From Salinibacillus xinjiangensis (lineage in GTDB: Bacteria > Bacillota > Bacilli > Bacillales > Alkalibacillaceae), in the NCBI RefSeq assembly GCF_009649735.1, contig NZ_WJNH01000003.1, positions 248,001-312,000 on the forward strand: DNA of 64,000 nucleotides. Direction: 5' to 3'. The position numbers and the translations under genes are program-made. Of this stretch, positions 16,505 to 25,243 are shown in pieces. Under the pieces are notes generated by a model, which saw only the letters and a list, made by a program, of their open reading frames with translations, did not search any database and was not told the origin of the DNA. Position 1 is the first letter of the stretch. The number at the start of each line of letters is the position of its first letter.

Positions 16505-17593
16505 GTGAGTCAATTAAAATTTGCGTATTGGGTACCAAATGTGAGTGGGGGACTCGTCGTTTCAAAGCTCCCTCAGAAAACAGACTAGAGCTTTGAAGCG
16601 AATAAGCGTTATGCACAAATCGCTGAAGAGGTTGGATTTGAATATGCTCTATTACAAACCCGTTTTTTTGCTAGTTATGGAGCCGAATATCAACTAGAAG
16701 CCATGACATTGGCGTCGGCTTTGGCAAGTGTAACGAATAAATTAAACTTAATTTCGGCTGTTCTACCTGGATTTTGGCACCCAGGTGTTTATGCAAAAAT
16801 GCTTGCTTCACTTGACCATATTAGTAACGGACGTACAGCAGTAAACGTAGTTAGTGGATGGTTTCGAGGGGAATTTGATGGCTATGGGGAACCATGGTTA
16901 GCGCATGGGGACCGATATAAACGTTCAGAAGAGTTTATTCGCGTGTTACGGGAAATGTGGACGGCTGAAAAGGCTAATTTTCAAGGAGATTATTATCAAA
17001 TTAACGATGCGCCACTAAAACCAAAGCCGGTAAGTGACATACCTATCTTTCAAGGTGGGAATTCCCAAGCGGCTCGTCATATGGCATCCCGAGTGTCAGA
17101 CTATTACTTTATGAACGGAAACACGCTAGAAGGGTTTAAGGAACAAATCGAGGATGTGAAAACAAAGGCAGCAACTCAAGGTCGTGAGCATGAGGTGAAA
17201 TTTGGGGTGAATGGCTTTGCCATTGTACGCGATACAGAGGAAGAGGCCGTTCAATTATTAAGAGATATTGTCAACCATGCAGACGACGAAGCAGTAAAAG
17301 GATTCCAGGAAGCCGTTAAGGAAGCCGGACAATCTACCAAAGAAAAGCAGGGCATGTGGGCGAATTCAACTAAAGAAGACCTGGTCCAGTATAACGATGG
17401 GTTTAAGACTGGTCTAATTGGAACACCTGAACAAGTCGCAAATAAAATTATTGAATTGAAAAAAATTGGGGCGGATTTAATTCTAACCGGGCATTTCCAC
17501 TATGAAGAGGATTTAAGACGATTTGGGGAAGAGGTTATTCCACTCGTACGTCAAAAAGAAAAAGAACTTAAGAAAGAAGGAATGAGAGTATGA
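16505..17593 (+). pseudogene. sfnG: FMNH2-dependent dimethylsulfone monooxygenase, interrupted by TAG
   Basis: From GTG 16505 (AAGGAGGAA upstream) the frame gives SQLKFAYWVPNVSGGLVVSK and would run 363 codons, but codon 28 (16586-16588) is TAG where relatives have tryptophan (TGG). After it the protein is normal: luciferase-like bacterial monooxygenase fold with FWHPGVYAKMLASLDHISNG, NVVSGWFRGEFDGYGE and a C-terminal GTPEQVANKI. SfnG-type enzymes release sulfite/methanesulfinate from dimethylsulfone using FMNH2 supplied by a partner reductase, which is the next gene. A shorter product from an internal start (ATG 16703) would lack the first strand of the barrel. Placement behind two S-boxes fits sulfur scavenging. 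Confidence 0.85.
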
Positions 17594-18234
17594 AAATATT
17601 AGGAATTTCTGGGAGTCTATCAAAGCCATCCAAAACGTATATAGCCGTGGAAAACGCTTTACAATTTGCCGAAGAACAATTTAGTGAGGTAAAGGAGGGG
17701 TTGAAGCAAAAACTCGATACTGATCGGTTTGATCAAGCTTCACTTGATCAGGAAGTCATCAGTTTACATGATTATCACTTGCAGTTTTGTGATGGGCGGA
17801 ATCCATTCGACTATGAAGGTGATACAAAGGAACTCATTGATAAAATTATTGAAGCTGATGCATTGATTATTGGTTCACCCGTTTACCGTGGTTCCATGAG
17901 TGGGGCTTTAAAAAATGTGTTTGACCTGATTCCAAATGACTGTTTAAAGGGTAAGGTAATCGGCTTTGTTGCTACAGGTGGGACGTATCATCACTTTTTA
18001 GCCATCGAGCATCAGTTACATCCTCTAGCTGGTTACTTTTCAGCTCATGTTGTACCTGGTGGAGTTTACGCTCATAACGAACATTATGATGAAAAGGGAA
18101 TCGCATCTGCTGAAATTTTAGAGCGGCTGCGGGTTTTGTCTTACTCTGTTATTGATTTACATTACAGGCTGCATGATCGTCATGCAATTGCGAAAGAGCC
18201 ACATATTCCAAGGAAAAGTTTAACGAGCAGGTAG
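17590..18234 (+). CDS. NAD(P)H-dependent FMN reductase
   Basis: 214 residues with flavodoxin-like fold: phosphate loop GISGSLSKPSKTY at the N-terminus and GSPVYRGSMSGALKNVFD near residue 97, as in MsuE/SsuE-type reductases. Supplies FMNH2 to the monooxygenase encoded just upstream; its ATG overlaps the monooxygenase TGA by four bases. The C-terminal extension with several histidines (HDRHAIAKEPH) is seen in relatives. The gene itself is intact although its partner is interrupted. Confidence 0.88.
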   Translation: MKILGISGSLSKPSKTYIAVENALQFAEEQFSEVKEGLKQKLDTDRFDQASLDQEVISLHDYHLQFCDGRNPFDYEGDTKELIDKIIEADALIIGSPVYRGSMSGALKNVFDLIPNDCLKGKVIGFVATGGTYHHFLAIEHQLHPLAGYFSAHVVPGGVYAHNEHYDEKGIASAEILERLRVLSYSVIDLHYRLHDRHAIAKEPHIPRKSLTSR

Positions 18235-18245
18235 GAGTAATTTCG

Positions 18246-18428
18246 TACGGATTAGCACCTGTGAGTGAGGGAATTTTTAGGGATTAAACAGGGTAGATGT
18301 CCTTCATCGAGGGTATGAGGGACAAAACACGTTAGAAAAGTAGGGCTAATGTCCTTCATTAAGACTATGAAGGACAAAGCACAGCTTAATAAAATGAAAA
18401 ATGTCCTTCATCAAAGTTATGAAGGACA
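18246..18428. repeat. Tandem 52-bp palindromic repeat, three good copies and one decayed (array C)
   Basis: 27-base cores at 18298, 18350 and 18402, exactly 52 bases apart, each TGTCC-N17-GGACA; arms extend to TGTCCTTCAT / ATGAAGGACA in copies 2 and 3. A weak fourth copy aligns at 18246 (GTGAGTGAGGGA matching GTATGAGGGACA). Spacers are 25 bases. Unit length, core length and arm sequence are the same as in array A at 5999-6181, 12 kb away. The last copy doubles as the transcription terminator of the sulfone operon. Confidence 0.8.
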
Positions 18429-18436
18429 TTTTTTCA
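18400..18436 (+). terminator. Terminator formed by the last copy of array C
   Basis: AATGTCCTTCAT / ATGAAGGACATT stem with a 7-base loop followed by TTTTTTC. Confidence 0.85.
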
Positions 18437-18439
18437 TTA

Positions 18440-18945
18440 TTATTCAAGCAAATCTTCCTTCATAAGATAAGACCTGGCAACCTCGGAAGCACTTTTCCCT
18501 TCTACAGCTACTTGATAGTTCATTTCCCTCATTTCTTCATCCGTTATTTTTCCGCCCAGTTGATTTAGGATTTCTTTTAGAGTCCGACCATTTTCCAATA
18601 ATTCCGTCACGCGATTTTTAATGTTCTCCTGACTCCATTTTTTCATCTCTGGAACAATGGAAATGTTCTCTTCAATTGTCATGTGAGGGAAGAGGGCGAT
18701 TTGCTGTAGTACATATCCTATATTCCAGCGTAGTTCATTAATGTCATAGTCACTAATTTTTTGTTTATCAATCATGATGGTTCCGTCAGATATAGGAATC
18801 AGCCGATTCATCATTTTTAGAGTTTTGCCGCACCCACTGGGACCAATTAGTACAAAAACTCACCTTGTTTTACGTCGAAACTAATGGAATCCACTGCTGT
18901 CGTCCCATCTGAAAATGTTTTGGTGACGTTATCAAATGTAATCAT
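18440..18945 (-). pseudogene. opuC remnant: ABC ATPase start fused to the end of its binding protein
   Basis: From ATG 18945 (AAGGAG upstream) the frame opens like OpuCA/OpuBA (ITFDNVTKTFSDGT...AVDSISFDVKQGEF). It breaks in the Walker A region: a one-base shift occurs before LIGPSGCGKT and the following TT residues are missing before LKMMNRL. It continues as an osmolyte-transporter ATPase (WNIGYVLQQIALFPHMTIEEN) to about residue 75 of the second frame, then jumps to the C-terminus of an OpuCC/OsmF-type substrate-binding protein (KITDEEMREMNYQVAVEGKS). The membrane and most binding-protein genes of the operon are gone. A deletion relic of a glycine betaine/choline-type uptake operon. Confidence 0.85.
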
Positions 18946-18958
18946 TGATTGATACTCC

Positions 18959-19735
18959 TTATAATTTTTCTACGTATGCTTTTAAATCCTGGAGGAGACT
19001 ATTCCAGCCTTCTCGGTAGTCCTTTTCCCAGCTTGGGTCCATAAATCCAAAAGCAGTGTGATTCAATTCTAATACCGTTTCATTAGGACGGACTTCTCTT
19101 AATTTATACGTGTAATAGCTGTTAACGGCATTTGGCATCCCTAAAGCTCCATTAAAATGTAGTTCTTCATCTGGTTTGATTAAGATAAGGGTTCCCCATA
19201 AGGCTTTTTTTCCATCCTCTGTGGTTTCATAAAACTGACCACCAAGCGTGGGATCGACTTTCAGTTTGGAATGTTGAAAAAGACGAATCGACCACCATTT
19301 GTCAATATCATGGGTTAAGGCCTGGTATAATTCCATTTTACTTGCCTTGATGGTGATTTCTTGAGCAATTTGAAATGACTCCTTTTCACTTACATTTGTC
19401 ATGACATTCTCCGCCTCCCTTTGAGAAAATAAATTTTTAAGATTGATCATCGAGTTGGCATCTTCCGCCTGGAATCTGTCCAACCATCTACGATAAAGCT
19501 CCTGCAAGGGAATTGCATTAAAAAAATTGACTTTTTCTCTTCCGGATTTCCAGCTATGTATAAGATTAGCTTCTTCTAAAATGTTTAAATGCTTCATGAT
19601 GGCATATCGAGATACATCGAAATGTTGGCAAATGTCTCCCGTTGATAAGGGCTCTTTTGCCAATAAATCGACAATCGATCGTCTAACAGGATTTGCGAGT
19701 GCTTGAAAGGTTTTGTTTATGGATTCACTACTCAA
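18959..19735 (-). CDS. ArsR-type HTH fused to an SRPBCC (AHSA1-like) domain
   Basis: 258 residues. Residues 1-90 are an ArsR winged helix (NPVRRSIVDLLAKEPLSTGD, FDVSRYAIMKHLNILEEANL, VNFFNAIPL). No cysteine or histidine metal site is evident. From about 115 a START/SRPBCC ligand-binding barrel follows (ITIKASKMELYQALT, WWSIRL, GGQFYETTEDGKKALWGTL). Start TTG 19735 is backed by GGAGGG. One-component regulators of this build exist in Bacillales; the ligand is unknown. Its stop precedes the opuC relic by 13 bases, so it is likely the upstream partner of that lost operon, but control of it is inference. Confidence 0.8.
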   Translation of the reverse strand: MSSESINKTFQALANPVRRSIVDLLAKEPLSTGDICQHFDVSRYAIMKHLNILEEANLIHSWKSGREKVNFFNAIPLQELYRRWLDRFQAEDANSMINLKNLFSQREAENVMTNVSEKESFQIAQEITIKASKMELYQALTHDIDKWWSIRLFQHSKLKVDPTLGGQFYETTEDGKKALWGTLILIKPDEELHFNGALGMPNAVNSYYTYKLREVRPNETVLELNHTAFGFMDPSWEKDYREGWNSLLQDLKAYVEKL

Positions 19736-19887
19736 ACCACAATCCCTCCTGCCTACATGTTACCTATAAGTAACTTTTTTATAATGTGACTAAAAGGTAA
19801 CATAAATTTTTTGAAATGTAAAGGTCTGTTTCAATAGGAATTTGTCATCCTTTGTTGAATAGTTATTAAAGAAGAGAGGTGGATTGT

Positions 19888-20385
19888 TTGAGTGTTTTCA
19901 TTACAAAACTAACCCCAGAACATACCGAAGCCGTTGCTAGCATCTGTGCCTCTGGCTGGAGGCAAACCGTTGAAGGTATGTTAAGCGAGGAATATCAACG
20001 GAAAAATGTTGAATTTTGGTATAACCATGAGCGGGTAGAACGGGATATTCTTGCCGGAGTTTATCAATACGTTGCTCTCATTGATTCAAAGGTGGTAGGA
20101 GTAATTGGCGGTGGAATGACTAGTCCTGAGAAAGGTGAGATTTTTGTCCTTTATGTCGATGAAACATACCGTTATCAGGGAATAGGGAGACGCCTACTTG
20201 ATATGGTAACAGCCGAACAAAAAGAGCTTGGCATTTCGGAGCAATGGGTGTCCGTACAGGAAGGCAATCAATATGGGATTCCGTTTTACGAGGCGAGGGG
20301 ATTCGAATTTCAAGAAAAGAAAATTACGGTAACTGAAACGAATGAAAAGCAAGTGTCTTTACGATATGCTAGACAGCTAGCCTAG
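19888..20385 (+). CDS. GNAT N-acetyltransferase
   Basis: About 165 residues from TTG 19888 (AGAGGTGG seven bases upstream; the frame is open from GTG 19879). Typical GNAT core: GEIFVLYVDETYRYQGIGRRLLDMV with the acetyl-CoA Q/RxxGxG/A loop, and the closing WVSVQEGNQYGIPFYEARGF. Substrate unknown. Monocistronic by position. Confidence 0.82.
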   Translation: MSVFITKLTPEHTEAVASICASGWRQTVEGMLSEEYQRKNVEFWYNHERVERDILAGVYQYVALIDSKVVGVIGGGMTSPEKGEIFVLYVDETYRYQGIGRRLLDMVTAEQKELGISEQWVSVQEGNQYGIPFYEARGFEFQEKKITVTETNEKQVSLRYARQLA

Positions 20386-20439
20386 AGGTTATCTATTAGA
20401 AGCACATTTTTTTTCAATTAAAGGATAGGAGTTATAATC

Positions 20440-21716
20440 ATGTACACGAATATTTTTGATGAGATTACAACGATTCTACATCATGATTATGCAGGTTGCA
20501 TGGATAAAATGGGATGGGATGATCCTGCCTCGTTTCGGAGTGAAATCTTAAGTATGGAAAAACAAGACAACATGACCGATGAAAGATTTGTAGACATCAT
20601 TCAAGATTATTTACTCGATTTTAAAGACTTACATATGAGCTTTAAATTAGTGCAAGGCCAGCAACAAATCATGAAGGATGTGGGATTTTCGGTTAGAAGA
20701 TATGGGGATATCTTATATGTAGTTGAACATAATCAGGAACAAAAAGTGAAACCAGGCTATAAGATTGTTGCTCTAGATGGGGTGGATATTGCTGAATTAG
20801 TACAGTCCAATAAGAGACAGTTAATGGAATCGAAGGCAGAGAGGGAAGATTGGGGACCGATTTTACTTCAATACGACCGGGCTGACATCATCGATGAATC
20901 TGGCAGTGCCTTCACGCTGAAACTTCAAAAGTATGAAAAGTCTCCACATGAACCTGAGTATGGTTAAATAAACTCACAGAAGATACACTGTACATGAAAA
21001 TAACCGACTTCATGCATTATGATACTATTAAAAATATGATTCAGGAAAACGCATCTCTGCTTACAAGCTGCAACAATTTAATTATCGACGTCCGAATCAA
21101 CAAAGGAGGAAGTGATATCGCTTATTTTGAACTTCTTCCCTATTTGTTTGAGGGGGACGTAATAGATTTGAAGCAGTTCCAAACGGATACAATGCTCACG
21201 AATTGTACAGATCGTAATGTGGAATTGCGAACTCAATTTTTGCAAAAGCTTCTTTCGTCTATTGATGATGAGGCAACAAAAGAACAAGTGCAGTCCTATA
21301 TGAGAGCATTAAAGGAAAATAAGGGGAAAGGCTTTGTTGAACTCAATCTTGACGATGATGATCATCAAGTATTAACAACGAAATCAGGCCCTGAGCATAT
21401 TATTCTTTTAGCCGATGTCTATTGAGGTAGTTCAGGAGATTCATTTGTTGAACTTTGCAAACATTCATCAAAGGTCACGGTTATTGGCAGGCCAACAAAA
21501 GGACTAAATGATTATGCCAACCTTGCTGTGATGGGGTGGGAGAATAAATTCGAACTCTGGTATCCGACGTCAAAGCTATCTAGGATAGATGAAGGTGAAG
21601 GAATGAGTGGAATTGGAATTCAACCTAATATCTATATCCCGTGGACACCAAATCATATACATAAGGATGTGGACTTGCAAAAAGCACTTGAATTCCTGAG
21701 AAATTCAGATGAATGA
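20440..21716 (+). pseudogene. S41-family peptidase, frameshifted and with an in-frame TGA
   Basis: Three consecutive reading pieces form one S41 (tail-specific protease/CtpA-like) protein of about 425 residues. Piece 1 (20440-20967) has an N-terminal domain and a PDZ-like segment (KPGYKIVALDGVDIAEL). A one-base deletion near 20958-20964 shifts the frame. Piece 2 (to 21425) has NLIIDVRINKGGSDIAYFE. The TGA at 21423-21425 falls just before the nucleophile motif GSSGDSFVE, where relatives often have cysteine. Piece 3 (to 21716) has VIGRPTKGLNDYANL and the end. Two independent lesions make loss of function likely. RBS AGGATAGGAG precedes the ATG. Confidence 0.85.
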
Positions 21717-21734
21717 CAGAAGGAGGCAGGCTTT

Positions 21735-22262
21735 ATGAGTCTCACCCTTATAGATATCATCCTAACAGGTGCTTTAGTCATTATCGTTACCTTCATACTA
21801 AGCCTGTTTGTGAAAAAGAAATTGACGTTATTTGTGGCTCTGTTGATAGTGATTTTTGGCATTTATTTTATAAAAGATCAACTAAAATACACAACATTTC
21901 AAGACTTAGTATCAGATAAGCTTGATGAACAATCGATTGTGGAAAGTATTACAATCACCACTCAAGATTTATCCGAAGGGCTACCCAAACGAGAAAAGTC
22001 CATAGAAATAGAAGACGAAAAAAAGATTGATCGTATTTTAAAGGATTTTAAAGAAGTGGAATTGAAAAAGGAAGAAGATGTGCACTCAGTCTTTAGGGAG
22101 TATTATATTGAAATCCTCGTTACTAATGAGGTTGATGATGATCACTTAATCATGGAAGAACTCGCTTTTGGCTTGGATGAAGATTACCTTGGTCAATACA
22201 AAATTATCAATGAGACAAAACATTTGAAAACAGTAGAAGAGCTGATTGAAAACAATCAATGA
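21735..22262 (+). CDS. Hypothetical membrane protein
   Basis: 175 residues with two N-terminal transmembrane segments (about 8-26 and 30-47) and a charged C-terminal domain with alternating Glu/Lys/Asp. The extracytoplasmic or cytosolic side of the domain is uncertain. GGAGGC upstream of ATG 21735. Follows the S41 relic by 18 bases, so it was probably in its operon. Not recognised. Confidence 0.65.
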   Translation: MSLTLIDIILTGALVIIVTFILSLFVKKKLTLFVALLIVIFGIYFIKDQLKYTTFQDLVSDKLDEQSIVESITITTQDLSEGLPKREKSIEIEDEKKIDRILKDFKEVELKKEEDVHSVFREYYIEILVTNEVDDDHLIMEELAFGLDEDYLGQYKIINETKHLKTVEELIENNQ

Positions 22263-22265
22263 AAA

Positions 22266-22312
22266 AAGTGCTGAATCGTTGATAAAAGTCAATGTTTTAG
22301 CACTTCTTTCTT
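22266..22312 (+). terminator. Terminator after the membrane protein
   Basis: AAGTGCT / AGCACTT arms (22266-22272, 22299-22305) with a 26-base loop, then TCTTTCTT. Confidence 0.55.
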
Positions 22313-22351
22313 ATTATACTTAAGGTAACTGGAACCTAGGAGGGCTGACCT

Positions 22352-22429
22352 ATGTTCACCAAGCATCTGTTTGTGTCAGGTTTCATTACCATTTCTCTTC
22401 TTTTCCTTAGCACCTGTCAGTCAAGTTAA
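22352..22429 (+). pseudogene. Lipoprotein signal-peptide stump
   Basis: AGGAGGG, then ATG 22352 and 25 codons encoding a lipoprotein signal peptide with lipobox LSTC, ended by TAA right after CQSS. The next bases still read like coding sequence with further stops (22430-22510). Probably the start of a lipoprotein gene whose body has decayed. Nothing else was recognised up to the next gene at 22659. Confidence 0.5.
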
Positions 22430-22658
22430 TCATTAAATCTTTCAGCTGGGCCTGTCCCGATGCAGGAAATAGAGTCTTCAACCAATGATATTACTCTCCC
22501 AAAACTTTAACGACACAAGGAAGTGAAATTTCATTGGCTGTTGAGTTTAGGGTAAATTAAAATTCTTCAAGAATATTTTGGCAATTAATGTTAAAATAGG
22601 ATTAGTCACAAATGAACTAAGGAACGATTAGTTTATTTATTCAATAGGGGGTCCATGT

Positions 22659-23075
22659 ATGGATAACACATTTCGAGATTTTCTCGATTATTATATGAGT
22701 GTTTGGAAAGCTTCGTCTTTAATTGACTTAAAGAAAATCATCTCAACGGATTTTAAAGCTAGAGAAATTTCTAGGGGTGAGATTGTTGATTTTGGATATG
22801 AAGAATCCATACTAGGCTGGGAGCAAGGCTTTAACTTTGTGAAGGAAAACAATGCCGAGTGGATCCTTAATGAAATTTCGATCTTTCCTTTACGAGAAGA
22901 TGAAAGGTTAGTCGTTTTGGCAGCTAGTATGGTTATTGATGATAAGAATCTAGATACAGCAAATCTATTTTTTCAAACATTTAAAAAGAATAGCCATCAC
23001 GAATGGAAATTGGTAAGAAGTTATATCGAGGCTGGAGTTCCTAATGCTAATATAAGTGAAATGCGTTTCAGTTGA
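22659..23075 (+). CDS. Hypothetical protein, NTF2/SnoaL-like
   Basis: 138 residues; the opening FRDFLDYYMSVWKASSLIDLKKIISTDFKARE and the pattern of alternating strands (DERLVVLAASMVIDD, WKLVRSYIEAGV) fit the small cone-shaped NTF2-like fold. No catalytic residues assigned. GGGGGT upstream of ATG. It lies 32 bases before the AraC regulator and may be co-transcribed with it. Confidence 0.6.
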   Translation: MDNTFRDFLDYYMSVWKASSLIDLKKIISTDFKAREISRGEIVDFGYEESILGWEQGFNFVKENNAEWILNEISIFPLREDERLVVLAASMVIDDKNLDTANLFFQTFKKNSHHEWKLVRSYIEAGVPNANISEMRFS

Positions 23076-23107
23076 GCTCCAGCTAAGGGAAGTGAGGAGA
23101 AAACAGA

Positions 23108-23917
23108 ATGATTGTCAACAACCATAAGGGACTTCTTCTCATGCGGCATGATTATTTGCATGAACGGGATTGGAGAAGTGATGATTCCTACAAACTTATT
23201 TTTTCTCCATATGGGGATACGGATTATCAAACCAATCAAGGGGACATCACCATCAAACACAATGAATTTTTGATATTAAATCCGAAAACAGATCATAAGC
23301 AGTTAAAGGCCACTAAAGAGAAATTCTTAATTGAGCTTCAACCAACTTTAATCAAGGACACAGCCGAACAGCTAGGGATTAAAATGATAGAACCTGAATT
23401 TTCTTTACTCACTTTAAAGCACAACTTAGTCTCACGTTGGACATCATTTATCAGGGATTTCTTAACCTCAAACCAAGATATTCAACCAGGTTCTAACCAA
23501 CTATTCCTAGAAAACAGCTTAGCCCAAATTTCAATCTTAATCCTTCAACACGGCGCAGGTTCACACCAAAATCATCTGTCAACAGTTGGTGGTGGGGATA
23601 TCATCAATGATGTACTTCAGGCATTAAAGCAGAGCTATCAACATGAGTGGACCCTGGATGATATGGCTAAGATTGCTAGAATGGGAAAATATCAATTTGC
23701 CCATCTTTTTAAAGAGGAAGTGGGCCGATCACCGTATTCCTGGCTCCAGTTGTACCGTTTGTTCCGAAGCCAGGAACCACTGTTAAAGACCAATTATTCT
23801 ATCTTGAGTATTGCCTTAGAGCATGGGTTTTCGAGTGTATCCTCCTATAATCAGCTATTTAAGAAAGTTTATGGAAAAACGCCAACGCATTTTCGTTCGC
23901 TTCACCGTTATCCATAA
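23108..23917 (+). CDS. AraC-family transcriptional regulator
   Basis: 269 residues: N-terminal cupin-like sensor (DSYKLIFSPYGDTDYQTN, EFLILNPKTDHK), then two HTHs typical of AraC at about 170-265 (WTLDDMAKIARMGKYQFAHLFKEEVGRSPYSWL; LSIALEHGFSSVSSYNQLFKKVYGKTPTHFR). GAGGAG upstream of ATG. Its last 63 bases overlap the end of the convergent MFS gene. A link with that exporter is suggested by position only. Confidence 0.85.
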   Translation: MIVNNHKGLLLMRHDYLHERDWRSDDSYKLIFSPYGDTDYQTNQGDITIKHNEFLILNPKTDHKQLKATKEKFLIELQPTLIKDTAEQLGIKMIEPEFSLLTLKHNLVSRWTSFIRDFLTSNQDIQPGSNQLFLENSLAQISILILQHGAGSHQNHLSTVGGGDIINDVLQALKQSYQHEWTLDDMAKIARMGKYQFAHLFKEEVGRSPYSWLQLYRLFRSQEPLLKTNYSILSIALEHGFSSVSSYNQLFKKVYGKTPTHFRSLHRYP

Positions 23918-25090
23918 GCCAAAGCCACCGGTCAATAGAATCAGAAGACCACTAAATGTCATTAGCCATTGTATGGGAATAAATGAGACAAGCAGACCGT
24001 ACATGGCTAATGAAATGGTATTGGATAAATATAATAAAAAAGCATTTGAACTAAACGCTCTACCAAGCTTTCCTTCAGGTACCAGGGTTTGAATGAGGTA
24101 AACTCTTGCCTGACCTGCAATCGGCAATCCAATCCCTACGATCGCACAGCCTATAAAGAAGTGATGAATATCATATAAAAAACCATAGTACGAAATCCCT
24201 AACCCCCAGATTAGAGCACCCACCAGATACATTCGAAGTGACATTCTTTTCAAAAAGAAGGGGAGGACGATGTTAGTGAGAATGACGACACCACCAAATA
24301 TCCCTTGCATCATACTATATAGCTGTTCACTTTCTGAGCTCATTTCACTTAAAGCAAGCAAAAGACCAACCTCCCAAACCCAGGTGTTCAAAAATACAAT
24401 CATAAATGTAAATAGAAAGAGCTTTCGAATCTCGACATGTGATTTCGCCCATGTCGCAAACTCGTAGATAGATAGAAATACTGATTTAATCGATTTTTCT
24501 ATTTTTGGTGGCGTCTCTTTCAGGTTTACTTTTGAAATGCAATATGCACTAATGGCGTATGTGAAAGCATCCACGGTAAAGAAATGAATCGCGCCATATT
24601 GATTCAACAGCCAAACGGATATAAACGGACTTAAAACGGTCACTCCTCTGGCTAATGTATCATTTAAGCTGTTTGCTGTTGTTCTTTCTTCCGTACTGGA
24701 TACTAAGGGTAGCACGGTTCGGTGTGTTGGATTAAAAAAACACCCGATGCTTTGAATAAGGAAACTGACCACAAGCAAATAAAAGTAAGATAATAATTCA
24801 AAGTAATAGAAACAAACAACAGAAAAAATAAGAGGAATTCGAATGAGATCCAGAATGATTAACCATTTTTTCTTAGGCAGCCAGTCTGCAACAACACCGC
24901 CAATTAAGCCAAAAAGTAAATAAGGAAGTGTCTCCGCGAGGGCAATTCCTGTCGTGAGGCCTTTGGAATTGGTAATGTCATAAGCCATAAATAAGAAAGC
25001 CATCCCTGATAAAACATCACCTAACCTTGAGACTCCTCCTCCTAGCAAATAGTACCGTATATTGTGATTATTCCACATCTGTTTATACAA
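23855..25090 (-). CDS. MFS transporter
   Basis: 411 residues, 12 predicted membrane helices, of the MFS group that contains macrolide/tetracycline-type efflux proteins and MFS_3 family exporters (GGGVSRLGDVLSGMAF, LFGLIGGVVADWLPKKKWLI, NPTHRTVLPLVSSTEERTTAN). Start TTG 25090 has GAGGTG seven bases upstream. Substrate unknown. The stop codon lies inside the 3' end of the convergent AraC gene. Confidence 0.82.
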   Translation of the reverse strand: MYKQMWNNHNIRYYLLGGGVSRLGDVLSGMAFLFMAYDITNSKGLTTGIALAETLPYLLFGLIGGVVADWLPKKKWLIILDLIRIPLIFSVVCFYYFELLSYFYLLVVSFLIQSIGCFFNPTHRTVLPLVSSTEERTTANSLNDTLARGVTVLSPFISVWLLNQYGAIHFFTVDAFTYAISAYCISKVNLKETPPKIEKSIKSVFLSIYEFATWAKSHVEIRKLFLFTFMIVFLNTWVWEVGLLLALSEMSSESEQLYSMMQGIFGGVVILTNIVLPFFLKRMSLRMYLVGALIWGLGISYYGFLYDIHHFFIGCAIVGIGLPIAGQARVYLIQTLVPEGKLGRAFSSNAFLLYLSNTISLAMYGLLVSFIPIQWLMTFSGLLILLTGGFGLWITVKRTKMRWRFSINFLK

Positions 25091-25243
25091 CTGAAATCAC
25101 CTCATGGACACTATAAATGTATATGAGGTAGTCAGTCTGTTTAAATCTTGTTGAATTTTTGAGCAATATTTTCTAACCAAGAGAAAAATATGATAATATT
25201 ATGATGAGAATTTTTAGAATTTTGTAAAAGGTGATGACTTATC

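Noticed and set aside
20955-20970. Programmed frameshift in the S41 gene
   Set aside because: No slippery heptamer or downstream structure was seen; a simple one-base deletion fits better.
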